A stretch of 64,000 nucleotides of DNA from Gnetum montanum (Eukaryota > Streptophyta > Gnetopsida > Gnetales > Gnetaceae). Positions 20,040 through 31,219 of the stretch are shown piece by piece. The position numbers were made by a program, and so were the translations under genes. Every line of letters starts with the position of its first letter. The first letter of the stretch is position 1. The stretch is from positions 1,318,984 through 1,382,983 of the forward strand of contig MNCI01018059.1 of NCBI GenBank assembly GCA_015680685.1, written 5' to 3'. The notes below the pieces were generated by a model, which worked only from the letters and a program-made list of their open reading frames with translations, did no database searches and was not told where the DNA came from.

Positions 20040-22330
20040 CATAACGTGACATTGCTACGGTTGAGTGGGGAGTTTCCCTTGCATTGTTGGAGCAGGAGGT
20101 GTTATGGGAACTACTGATGGAAGAGGTGCGGATAGATTAGGAGGATGGTAGGTATGTGGGGTGCCTCTCAGAGGAGAAGGAGTCCTCCTAAAGTACTCCC
20201 GAACTTGGTAGTAACGTTGGGGAGTTGTGTGACCCATAGAGTCACTTGGAGAAACCGGCTGCTGCACATAATAGCCATAAGGATCAGGTTGCCGGTAAGG
20301 GAATTGTTGTTTCGGTGGTGGTATCCCCCATGACTGTGGGTATTTCCACTACTGATGTTGTCCGATGGGTTGTGGTGGAGTTCCACTTGGATAGTATGTC
20401 AATGGTTGGTGGAACTGTCTTGGGTTACCTTAAGGATAATGTAACCTACGGGGTGTCTACCGTTTGTTGAGTCTCGAGTTGAGTGCATACACCCCAGACT
20501 CTTGTAGATGTGAGATGATTGGACAACATCCCTTAGGATGGTCATTATGGCAGATCTCACATCCACCGTCATCATCTGTGTCTGAATCTGCAACCTCATC
20601 AGAGATAGTAATTTTTCCCTTACCTTTGTTATGTGCAAGGCCTAAATCACTCCACTTTTCCTTGTTCTTGTCACTACTTCATTCCTCCTTAGACTCTTTT
20701 ACGATTTTCAAGATAGTTTCAAGTCTAGAGTCTAAGGAATCCCACAATTGATCTACCTTAGTCGATATTTTGGTTGTTAGTTTTTGAATCGGCAAGGTTT
20801 TTCTGTTCACCAACTCTTCGAGTGGTGACTCATCCTCTTCATCGCAAAATTTCACTCCCTTCTTTCAAAGAGAGGGATCACGGTTATATTCTTCCGCACT
20901 TTCCCTTTTTCGTAACTCACCTTCTTCTTTGGCTAGTTGCTCCAACAAGTGATGTATTTCATGGGCTCTAAGTTCTGATAGTCTCCCTTGGGCATAAGTC
21001 CCAAGGGTTCTCCTAGTCTCATGTCTTAGCCCATCTACGATGTGGCAAAGTTTGTCTCGTTGTGCATAACCATGGCTCAGGCAATGATGTAACAATGCAT
21101 AGTAGCGACCCATGAGAGCATCCAAGGGTTCATGATTATCTTGCTTCCATCCTTGGATCTGCTTACGCAAATTAGACACTCCAAAGTACGTTTGATACTT
21201 ATCGTTGAACAGTTCTAACATCGTACTCCACCTCCTAATGGTTTTCGGTTTCAAGGACCGGTACCAACTCTCTGCTTCCTTGGTGAGTGCCCTAGGAAAC
21301 AAATTTAGTTTTTGCCACTTGTTTTCTATGTTCTGCAAGGCGCAAGCATCATGGAATGCTTGTAAATGATTTTGCGGATCCGCGTTGTATCCCCCTTCAA
21401 ATCGTGGGATGTTATTCATGTCTAAGCATTTGATCCAACTATCTCTTTGATGCCTTGTTGGTATTCTTACTACCTCCGTTATATCAAGCATACTTCGGGT
21501 GGAAAGTAGGGGCTCATCCTGATCATCTCTTTTATGATTTCTATGGTGTCTTCGTTGTTCCCTACTTTCCCTTCGTTCATTCCCTTGTCCTCTCTCTCAA
21601 CTTTCTTGTTGAGGTCTCTCATTTTTCCTACCTCTATCCTCACTGTTATGCTCTTTATGGCTACGCCCAAAGGTGGAAGGAGAGGGTAAATGATGTGAAA
21701 AAGGGGAAGAAGAAGGAGAACCATCGCCATGACGATGTTTCTTGCCTTCTCTTCTATGGCTTCGGCCCCAATCGTGATGACGATCTAAGTGCCCGTCCTT
21801 GTCATGTGTTGTTGTTCCCTCGGTGAATGGTTGGTGTTCATAGAGATCAGAACCAGGGTTGTGTATCGTGGATTGTAGGTTCTAATACCCCACCTTCTCA
21901 CTATCATTAGGAGGGGAAACATCTTTCAATAGAGTACCCGTTATGAGTGGTTCACCATCTCCTATTTCACTTAAGACGTGCGGGACCTCTTTGCCCTTCA
22001 ATAGTGTATGTTGGCTCTCCTACCTTGAGTCACTAATACGTTGTGTTTTTATGGGATGGTAATCCCTTGTGTCAAAGTCACCTATAACGTATTCAGCATA
22101 GAGCTATGTCATATCGATTTGTGCCAAAGCATGGAGGAGCATGCTGGGGACTAATCGATCTGGAGGTAACACGATGTTTCCTTGCAAATCTCTCTAGCGC
22201 ATCTGTTCATCTTAATGGAGGATAAAAGTAAAATTAGGTATATACTCATCAGGATGAGTATATATCACCCTATATTGTTGAGGAACTGGCTGATTTAGGT
22301 TATGCGTTTTAGATTGCCGACTGTCTCTAG
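20040..22330 (-). pseudogene. Element B gag, with intact capsid frame at 20865-21491
   Basis: Structural polyprotein. The 209-codon open section at 20865-21491 is the best-preserved capsid in the window: MLDITEVVRIPTRHQRD, FEGGYNADPQNHLQAF, WYRSLKPKTIRRWSTML, FNDKYQTYFGV, QGWKQDNHEPLDALMGRY and KEEGELRKRES. This matches the retrotransposon gag domain. Upstream is an RS-like charged stretch (about 21600-21790). Downstream is a zinc-knuckle-like GCEICHNDHPKGCCP (about 20523-20565), then a Pro/Gln-rich tail ending in the RRPFFR block. The capsid frame is open, but stops and shifts in the flanking parts break the whole polyprotein. Confidence 0.85.
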
Positions 22331-22339
22331 TATTGTCTA

Positions 22340-23097
22340 CAGACTCAGTGCCTACACGCCTCATGCAACACTTAGGGTTAATCATTTGTTGTCTTCCCAA
22401 ACTTACTTGTAGTTGTCATGGTGTATGGTTAAGTAAGTTTGAGGTATATGATTTTTATATCTTTTTCGGTTTTATCTCCTATGCTGAAAGGTGCAGGGTA
22501 GAGAAACTAATTACTAACTTTAACTAATGAACTAAGTCTAAATTAACTTAGCGTTAGCATCCTTTCCCACTTACCGTTCATACCTTGAACTGATGCAACC
22601 ATGGCTACCAAACGCTAATCGTTGCTGGGATTACCATGCGTAACGCACGTGCTCGAAGCGGTCGTATTAAGGCACTTAACTAGGAGAGAAGGGTTGAGAG
22701 AGAAAGTAGTAAATAACTAATAAAGCATGTAAATAATAGATAATAAATAACAATAAATAAAATCCTAATTAGCCTATTCCATGCACTACAAGGTTTATCC
22801 AAGAAGCTCGTCTTTATTGCCGTACACAAACTTGTGTTCAGGTACAATGTTTGCTCGAATAAAGATCCGTTCACTTTAGGACTCCTACTGCAGGCACATA
22901 GAAAATATTCTATCTCTGGAGTGATCAATCTACCAAAGATTCACTACTGTCTAGCCTAGGATCAGGAAATAAGGGAGAGTGCCTCTTATTTATAGATATG
23001 ACGACGCACCGCGATATCGCATATGCGATATCGCAGGGGAAGAAGCGATATTGTGAGGGATGCGATATCATGGCCCATGCGATGTCATGTCCCATCA
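22340..23097 (-). repeat. Element B right (5') LTR, truncated at its inner end
   Basis: Matches 16237-17047 except for the first roughly 75 bp on the plus strand, the part next to the primer site. The junction is near AGACTCAGTGCC. It carries a perfect 24-bp palindrome at 23011-23034 (half-site GCGATATCGCAT) upstream of its TATA box. Confidence 0.88.
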
Positions 23098-24600
23098 ATC
23101 AGCTATCATCAATTCAATACTTATATGCTCAATGATCACTTTTTTCCCCTTAACATGTTCCCTTATGGTTAAGTACTCTATGTCGATGTGTTTACTTTGA
23201 CTACCACTCTTATTATTCTTAGTCATAAAGACAAAAACTGAATTGTCACAAAACATTCTTAATGGCCTAGATATAGAATCTATAATTCTAAGACTTGACA
23301 TGAAAATCTTCAACCATACACCATGTGAAGTAGCGTCAAAACAAGAAACAAACTTTGCCTCCATTGTAAAAGTAGCAACCAAGGTTTGCTTTCCACTCCT
23401 CCAAGACACAACTCCTCTAGCAAGCATAAAAATATAACTAGATGTTGATTTCCTTGAATCAACATAGCTAGCAAAGTTTGAATTAGAGTAGCAAATCACC
23501 TTCAAATTGTTAGTTCATCTATACATAAGTATGTAATCTTTTGTACCTTGAAGGTACCTCATCACCTTCTTTGCAATCCTCCAATAGTTAATGCCTAGAT
23601 GACTTTGATATCTACCCAACATTCCCATAGCAAATGCAATGTTAGGTCTTGTGGAAACTTGAGCATACATTAGGCTTCAAATAACTAAAGTATATGGAAT
23701 GTTGCTCATTTTTCGTTTCTCTAAATCATTCCTAGGGCACTAGTTCAAATTGAAATTTTCACCCTTCACAATGGATGCTATACTTAGTGAATAATCTTTC
23801 ATTCAAAACCTCTCTAAAAATTTATTGATATAGGTTTCCTATGAAAATCCTAGAATACATCTAGATCTGTCCCTATGGATTTTAATGTCAATCACATAAG
23901 ATGCCTCACCCATATCCTTCATGTCAAAGTTCTTAGAGAGAAATTGCTTCACCTTGTATAGAAATCCATTATCATTGGTTACAAGAAGGATATCATCCCA
24001 TATAGGACAAGGAAATAAATTTTTTCCCATTGACCTTTTGGTATATACATTAATCCATTATGTTCTCTTCAAAAACAAATGAAGTGATGACATCATGGAA
24101 TTTTAAATACCACCAACGCGAGGTCTATTTCAATCCATATATGGATTTCTTAAGCTTGCATACCAATTAGTCACCACTGCTAGAGGAAAATACTTTAGGT
24201 TGTTTCATATAAACCTCTTCCTCTAGATCACCATTGAGGAATGTCATTTCCACATCCATCTAATGTAATTCAAAATAAAAATGGGCAACCAATGCTATAA
24301 TCACATGAATGGAGTCCTTCTTAGATATAGGGATAAAGGTCTTTTTGTAATATATTCCCTCTCTCTAAGTGAACCATTTAGCAACAAGTCTTGCCTTATA
24401 TCTTCCAATGTTTCCTAATGAGTCTTTCTTTATCTTGAAGATGCATTTGCATCCAATGGTTGTTACACCATTAGGCAACTTGACAAGATCCCAAACTCTA
24501 TTAGATGATATAGAATTCATCTCATCTTTCATGGCATCATATCACAAGTTAGATTCCTTACAACTCATGGCTTGTGAAAATGGTTCGGGATCATTTTCAA
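23098..24600 (-). pseudogene. Element C reverse transcriptase and RNase H (broken)
   Basis: Copia-type order on the minus strand. RT motifs are MDVEMTFLNGDLEEE (about 24215-24260), then SIYGLK and the active-site region WDDILLVTNDNG (about 23965-24010), where the usual YVDD reads IWDD, then FDMKDMGEASYVI and HRDRSRCILGFS. RNase H at 23098-23505 has DSRKSTSSYIFML, VVSWRSGKQ, TFTMEAKFVS, FCDN and HIDIEYLTIREHV. It ends ELMIAD at the B insertion point and continues with DPLTKG at 16236. Several stops. RNase H motifs of this sort are specific to Ty1/copia. Confidence 0.9.
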
Positions 24601-25493
24601 CTCCTATGTTATAGTTAGACTCATGTAGATACATTATATAATCACTAGAAATTGCTAGTTCCCTTACTCTAGTAGATTTTCTTAATGTTGGTTCATCATT
24701 CTCCTGAGGAGCATGATGTTCAACAAGTTCTGGTATCTATTGTTCAGCTAGATCTACTACTTCTTGATCAACAGTTTGTGGAACTTTAATGGCTAGTTGT
24801 TGTTCATCACACATTTTTACTCTAGGCATGTTGTGTATAATAATTAGTCTTTCACTTGAAGTAGAGGTTTGGGCACTTGCATGATCTTTCTTTGGAATAG
24901 TGTTCTAGGATTGATTACTCCCACTAATCAAGTCATTCTCAAGAAATTTAGCATTCCTTGATTCCAAAAACTTAGTAATATGTAATGGAAAATAAAATCT
25001 GTATTCCTTAGAGCATTCATCATATCCAATGAAATACCCACTTATGGTCCTTCAATCTAGCTTCTTTTCTTATGGATTATAGACTTGAACTTCAAACAGG
25101 CATCCCCAAATGCGTATATGTAGCAAACTTGGTTTCCAACCTTTCCATAATTCAAATGATGTCTTTGAGGTAGCCTTGGTTGGAACTTGGTTTAATATAT
25201 ACATAGTTGTCTTGAGAGCTTTAATCCACAAGGACTTAGAAAGCTTGAAGCTACTAAGCATACTCTGCACCATGTCTAATAATGTTTGGTTTCTTCTTTT
25301 TGCCACACCATTCTAGTCTAGAAAACCAGGCATAGTGTACTAGGCAACAATCCCATGCTCTTGAAGAAACTTAACAAATGAACAAAGTGCTTGTCCATCA
25401 TCATTATATCTACCATAGTATTCACCACCTCTATTAGACCTCACTATCTTTATTTACTTACCCCATTTTTTTCTACTTTAGCCTTAAACAGCT
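24601..25493 (-). pseudogene. Element C integrase C-terminal part and linker
   Basis: Minus-strand reading gives MAKRRNQTLLDMVQSML, LWIKALKTTMYILNQVPTK and FELWKGWKPSLLHIRIWGC (25070-25306), the standard second half of copia integrase. The serine- and acid-rich linker to RT follows. The frame meets element D at 25493, where FKAKVEKNG-like codons abut the break. Confidence 0.88.
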
Positions 25494-26294
25494 TGATGAG
25501 TGGCAAGGTACCCCTACACTCAACCATACGAATACGAGTGTTTCACGCATGATTTGGTTGAACTCTGCAGATGGACTAGTTGTGGTATCTAGACAATTAT
25601 TCTTAGGTCGCAGTTCGTTGTCTTCCCATTGGACTAGTGTTAACTTTGTCACGTATGGTTTAGTCTAGAGTGAGGTGTATGATGTGTTCCTATGCTGTTG
25701 CTACTCCTGGAGATAATGTAAAATATCTTTAGTTAAGCTAAGAGGAAAAGGGAGAGAGAATCTAAACTAGCCTAAGTGCGATGAGCATCCGTTCCTCAAT
25801 CATCCATACACATCTTGGACCTCATGCATGACTACCACTAGGATTACTAAGCGCAGATCCTAGGTATGCTACGGGGTTACCAAGTAGTCACATTGTTGTA
25901 CTCATTCCGCATTTAGAAGGATTTTAGGGTAAGAAGATATTAACTAAGAAAGCAGTAAATAACAATTAAATAAATAATTAAGCTAAGTGAATGCTACAAT
26001 GATGAAGTAATCTCGATCTTTATTTCTGGTCATGTGTATGTCCAAGTACATCACACTCGAATAAGGATGCCGTACAATTATAATCACCACACTACGGGCA
26101 TACATTGGGAGAAAGGGTTGAGAGGAAAAACTGGTAGAAAGTCCCTACTTTAACACTAAGAGCTAAAATCAAAACTTAACACACCTAACTCCAATATGCC
26201 TGCCTCTTATTTATAGATGAGGAGACAAGCTGCGATATCGCGTATGCGATATCACATACGTGATATCGTGGTTAACTAAAATGGTGACTCATCA
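25494..26294 (-). repeat. Element D left (3') LTR
   Basis: TGATGAG to GACTCATCA. The minus-strand TATA box TATAAATA lies at 26208-26215. Upstream, three GATATC units alternate with CGTATGC and ACATACGT between 26232 and 26270. The minus-strand sequence before it ends GTCGTGAGGGCA, the polypurine tract (26295-26306). Confidence 0.92.
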
Positions 26295-26485
26295 TGCCCT
26301 CACGACTGAATGAAAACTCGTCCTCAAGTTACAGTGAGAACAAGCTCCATTGATTACATAGTGGATAGGTATGGGATTATTGAATGGTGAGAATGGGTTC
26401 ATGCCGCAGTGTGGAATCAAAAAAAAATTGAGACACAACATAAAGAATGTGAAAGAAAATCCTATAGCTACAAAATTGATGGAAC

Positions 26486-29266
26486 TCATGTATTTCCTGG
26501 TGGTGGTGACTCCTCCATAGGTGCTTTCCCCTTGTCTTATGCTCTAGGTCTTAGGAATTGATGGCATTGAAGTATGGCCTGGAGTTTCTCCTCTTTGGTT
26601 TGGGGGTCTTGCGTCGTCCATGCTAATGTTCTGATGTTTGATGGAGTTGGCACTTCCCATGGGTAGGGTAGTTGCAGAAACATTTGATTTGCCTTGACAT
26701 ACCAAGCCGCAAACACCCATCATTCCTCCTCGTATGCTCTGGCTTTATCTCTATATTCTTGAAAATCTGCAAGCTGTCGAGCCAAATCTGTTGCAACAAC
26801 TTTTTGTCCCTGGTAGCTTGCCTTCATCACCTCAAGTTTAGAATTTGCAATCTCTAATTTTTGCAATATCTTCTTGCGTTCTACAAATTCTATTTCATAT
26901 TTGATGTAGGTGGTAGCTACCTGTTACTCAAGATCTGTTCTCGGGCATCTTGCTATTAACATGGCAAGGTTGGCATACTACAGGTTTGCCAACTCCATGT
27001 ATTCTGTAAGATCCTGGATCTACAGGTCCCAGTTCTTAACTTCCGCCTAGTGGGCAAATGCATGTGTCCAATATGGCCCACCAGTTAGTGTGTTGAGCAC
27101 TAATAGCATTGATGTGGGCCTTGGCCATATGGATCTCCTTCTCAATTATCTATTTGTACATCCCTAAGTGGTCCTGGAAGTGCTCCTTTAGCTTTTCATG
27201 TTGTTTAGCCTCATTTTCCACGTTCTTGATAGCTGTCTTTTGGTGGATGGCACGTACTTCCTTCATTGAGAGGGTTTGATTTTCCCTAGCTAAATGGCTC
27301 ATGTATTGGTTGACCTAGATGAATTGTTCTCATAACTGATGAAAGTGTTCTTTGAGAACATTCTTTTGCTTTTCCACAGAGGTCAATTGAAGGTTTTCAA
27401 CAACAAGCTGCTTGTTTTCCTCTTGTAAGGCCTGAGTGCCTTGGTATTCGAATAAGTTTGCGCTTGTGCTACAGAGGCATCCCAAACAGTCTTCTCTTCT
27501 TCTTCTACCACCTTCTTATTCTTCGTTAGTAGTTTGGTCAGTTGCTCAGTTTTGAAACTATCTAGTTGGTCTGTGAGAACAAATTGCAAAGGGTCCTGCT
27601 GTGCTGCTTGTAGGGCCACGAGCTTTTCTTGCACTTTTTGCACCTATGCTTCAACATGCTCAGCCCTCACCTTTGTCAAGAACAGATTCCCCTTAGTGGA
27701 AATGAGGTTTGATTAAATTGTTATAATATCTTGAGGGATGTCAAACAGGTGCGTCATTACTTGTCCTTTTTGTAGTAATCGATCAAGCACATCCTCATGT
27801 TCTGCAAGAGTTATTGAGGTTCCAGCCAAAGTTTGAGCGTCCCATGCTCTTGTGAGATTTTCTGATGGCACAACAGGTACATTGAATGATTCTTTAATGT
27901 GGTCCACGACCACTTCTACAGCTCCCGCTACATCCTGGTGTTGCATGACCACCACTGTGGCCCCTTCACCAATTTCTAATTGCACTTGGAAAGATGCATC
28001 GTTTTCCAAGATCTGTTGTGACCAAGCACTTTCCCCTCCTTCTGTATGGATGGACAGTTCACCCCTCGCACAATCCAATGAAACCATGGGATGTATGACA
28101 TCGTCGATGACACAAAAGAGATTTGCATCATCACAACTTCCCGAACTGACTGTCTCAGCGATGGCCTTGAGATGGCTCATCAATGATCTGTAATCTTGTG
28201 GTGACAATGGTTTATGTTGGCCCATGCTAGGCCTTGCTTCCTATTGTTGGTTGGGTCCCGTACTTGGAGGTTGGCTAGGTCCTACAAGTTGGGTTGCAAT
28301 TGGCCCTGCCATCTATTATTTATCTTGTTCTGGTCCCAGTGTCTCACAAGTGATTTTCCTTGCAGCTAGTGGCTTTAACAATTCAACATATGAAGCATTT
28401 TGGGATTTTTGGAGGACATCATTAGTGTATCCTTTGATAATAGCGCATTGACATAGCTTTTTGATAAGATAAGGGAAGGGTAATGCAAGCTTCCCTGTTT
28501 TTCGTTCTTCAAACCGCCTCGGGATCTCCATGAAATATAGATGAGGTAGGTTAGCATTAACCTTTTCCATCAACATTGCACACCCCCTTGCTGCATATGT
28601 TGAGATCCTTTTTAGGCCCTTCGTGGGGAAGAGGTGATACGTTCCAATTCTGAAATAGATCCTCTCTTCCATTGTTAACTCTCTAAATGTCTTATCCTTT
28701 TCATATGCCCACTCCAACCAAACTCGTCGTGCATCAGGGTCTGAACGAGTAGATAATTGAGCAACCTTTGGCCTTGTATTTGGAAGGTTTAATACTTCTG
28801 AAATGGCCTGTACAAAGAAATCAACTATCACACCACAAATGTTAATGGTGGTGCCTTATTCTGTATTGTGCTAGAATTGGTACATTTCCCCTAGGTACCA
28901 GGCACCGCTTGCAGAGAGGATAGGCCATAAGGGAGACCCTTTGAGGTGATCCCTAATAGCCTCAAGAGCAAACTCTGCAAAAGATTCAAAATTTAATTCC
29001 GCAATCACCGTAGTGAATGTGGACCTTTCGTGGATAGCCTGGACACAATCTTGGGGCAATGTGGGATGTTGTCCCTGTTCAGGTGCTGTAGCAGCTCCTC
29101 CTTCTACCTGCCATGATTGTACAGTAGTAGGGTCTTCTTGATGAATGCTAAAAGATTATTCCTCTTGCTCTGTATGTGGTTTGGCAGGGACTCGTTCTTC
29201 ACCTCTCCTAGGTCGTTTGCTTCCACCTTGAGTAGGACCTTCTTGTTGTCCACATTTTGGGGCCAT
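26486..29266 (-). pseudogene. Element D ORF2, about 927 codons, coiled-coil accessory protein
   Basis: Starts ATG at 29266 right after an intron-like AG; the same start is seen in E, G and H. The N-terminus is basic and polar (MAPKCGQQEGPTQGG, then KRPRRGEE). Next comes a globular part: LNFESFAEFALEAIRDHL, LWPILSASGAWYLG, VLNLPNTRPKVAQLSTRSD, IYFRIGTYHLFPTKG and LALPFPYLIKKLC (28316-29059). It resembles the domain of plant 'putative transposon protein' families; I judge this from memory. After a linker with GEGATVVVMQHQD the rest is heptad-rich and Glu/Lys/Gln-rich (about 27640-26700), likely coiled coil. It ends AAWYVKANQMFLQLPYPW and a Pro-rich tail, TGA at 26486-26488. Stops at about 29158, 28870 and elsewhere break it. 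It is not env-like in having a clear signal or membrane segment. The function is unknown. Confidence 0.75.
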
Positions 29267-29295
29267 CTACAATCACACAAGGCCAAGTGTTAGTA
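29267..29295 (-). promoter_or_regulatory. Intron 3' end directly before ORF2 of element D
   Basis: Minus strand: TACTAAC at 29295-29289 is a perfect branch-site consensus. A pyrimidine-containing stretch and TGTGATTGTAG follow, ending at 29267, one base before the ATG. The branch A is about 23 nt from the AG. The same arrangement stands before the ORF2 start in E. Confidence 0.6.
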
Positions 29296-29728
29296 AGGTT
29301 GTTTCTGAAGTTAAGTTATACCTTACTACCTACCTTAATTAATTTATTTTATATCCATGTGATGTTTCCTGAAAGATTATAATAATGAGTCCTTTTTACT
29401 TAGGTGGTTTCTAATTTTAGTTTCCCGATGTACCTAAAGGGGTGAAATTATTTTAGGCACAATTATCCTTAATATTATAACTAATTAACCTTGATAATGT
29501 TCTTCAGGCGATGAAAAATTCCAAAGAAGTTATGTGCTATTCGGTGTGTGTCCCTCCCCCACGACTAAGCTGAACACTCTGGGTTCAAGTAGGTTTAGAT
29601 GAAATGAAAATTGGAGCACCAACGAGCAAGATATAGGTATAAAAGTAAGGGTCTCATAATCGCAAGTTGTAGAGAAAAATTTGAAAAACTCCCCCGCGTG
29701 AATAGTGGAAAATTATGGTAAGTGTTGT

Positions 29729-29751
29729 GGGGGGGGGGGGGGGGGGGGGGG
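29729..29751. repeat. Run of 23 G
   Basis: An uninterrupted plus-strand G run just downstream (on the minus strand) of the internal TATA box of element D. On the transcript it would be a C run. The length may be unreliable in sequencing. Confidence 0.9.
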
Positions 29752-29759
29752 TGGTCACG

Positions 29760-29836
29760 TATATATAGTTTAATGTGACACGATATCGCGTACGTGATAT
29801 CACGTCGGCCGTGATATCGCATACGTGATATTGCAG
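29760..29836 (-). promoter_or_regulatory. Internal promoter-like segment of element D
   Basis: On the minus strand two near-palindromic modules, 29811-29836 and 29781-29804 (GATATC..CGTACGTGATATC type), are followed 13 bp later by TATATATA (29760-29767). This is the same order and spacing as in the LTR promoters, but it lies inside the element about 500 bp before ORF2. After the TATA box the sequence does not resemble the LTR R region, so this is not a nested LTR. Element H has the same arrangement. Confidence 0.6.
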
Positions 29837-31219
29837 CCTATCGATGTTTAGGCCAAGGGAAAAATATAGAATTTTGAAGGTTTTTTTGGAATTAAAAATG
29901 GAAATTAAGGACATGTGGGCATGTGTTAAAGCGTAATTTAGGTAGTTTTGAAGGCACGAATAATGATATGTGGGTGAAATTGAGCAATAAGGCCTCGGGT
30001 GGTAAGTGAGAGAAAAAGGCCATGTGATGGTTCATAGGAACATTGAAATTTAGAGGGATAGTAATAAGGGAAAGAATATCATTGAAAATACACTAAGGGT
30101 AATAAATGGTGTGTGTGAGTTGTGTTATGAATGAAAATTACAAAAATTACACAAATGGGTCCTCCCCAAAGTAGGTTCCAACATATAATGCCCTTGTGTA
30201 ACCACACTTAAAAGTGTCTGTGGGCACTAGAAGGATTAAATGTAATCTGCACTGGTTCCACAAAACATACACATGTAAGTATCATCGAAATGAGGTAAGA
30301 ATTCTATGCTATATGAGACTCAAAAAATAATTACATGAATAGTGAGATGAGATGGACTATAGAAGGGATTGCAGAGATGGGGACAAGAGGTAACTGACCC
30401 AAGGCACAGTGAATCCTGCATGTAAAGTGTGATTAATGTGTCATTAACCCATCGTTCCAAGATCAGGACCAAGTCCATTCCTATAATTAGTGACACCACA
30501 TTGTTTCGTCCCATGATGAGTGACTATGAGAGTACCATAACAACAAGGCATATGATCACTTGGCATTTTTTTCAAGGGAGGAGTGATTTTTGCTTTGTGG
30601 CACTTTTCTTTTGTTTTTTTTGTCTCTCCTTTTTTTTTTGATTGCTAGATCTAGAGAAGCCACCAACCTTCAGGCATGGATGCATGTCTTTCCAGTGGGA
30701 CCCCCTAGAATAACATTGGATTTTTGAGTGCCCTTTTGATTACCCTTACTCCCATTTTTTGTTAGATCTATAAGGATCTTAGTACAACCACATTGCATGA
30801 TAACTCCCATAGATGTCACCAAAGAGAATCCACAAGTCCCCTTGATGTCACACTCTAATCATTCCCTCTTGGTCCATCCTTCTTCATTCTGGGTACAATG
30901 AACACAAAATTAATTTTAAGTTTCAAGGATGTCAAGAATATCATTGTACCCTCGAACAAAACCTCTTATTTGTAGAGTGGATGAGTGGGTGTAATGGGCT
31001 CACTGTCCAAATAATTGATCACTCGAGACTCGATAACATAGAACACACCTCAACCAATGATCCACATGAGTGTTTTATTCGTAGATGAGATTACTTATAA
31101 AAACGTAAAAAGACAACAAGACAAAAAGATAAAATAAGAAATTGAAAAGTGAAAAAATGGAAAACAAAAAATTATAAAATTAAAGAAAATGAAAAATATT
31201 TATTAACCTTGATTGTTAT
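29837..31219 (-). other. Element D spacer with conserved noncoding blocks
   Basis: Lies between gag and the internal promoter. On the minus strand it starts with a pyrimidine-rich tract (about 31090-31200), then block 1 (30665-30696) and block 2 (30151-30228). Block 2 includes a CACTTTTAAGTG hairpin and GGGGAGGACCCAT. These blocks occur in the same order in A, E and H. No coding frame is supported. Confidence 0.65.

Larger units (their letters stand above)
16237..23097 (-). mobile_element. Element B: Ty3/gypsy element with pol deleted
   Basis: Minus-strand relative of A. The outer LTR ends are TGATGAG (16237) and CCCATCA (23097). A perfect target duplication ATCAG lies at 16232-16236 and 23098-23102. 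It carries gag, protease and the 3' short ORF, but the sequence jumps from just after protease (about 19220) to the spacer that follows integrase in A (about 19090), so RT, RNase H and integrase are gone. A second deletion removed the primer site and the adjoining end of the right LTR at about 22340. It could only have moved with enzymes from a relative, or lost pol afterwards. Confidence 0.93.

Noticed and set aside
26486-29266. ORF2 as a true viral envelope gene
   Set aside because: No signal peptide, membrane anchor or Cys-rich surface-like region was seen; the coiled coils and basic start fit an intracellular protein better.
29600-29840. The D internal promoter as a nested solo LTR
   Set aside because: No TGATGAG or CTCATCA ends and no R/U5 likeness after the TATA box; H has the same isolated segment.
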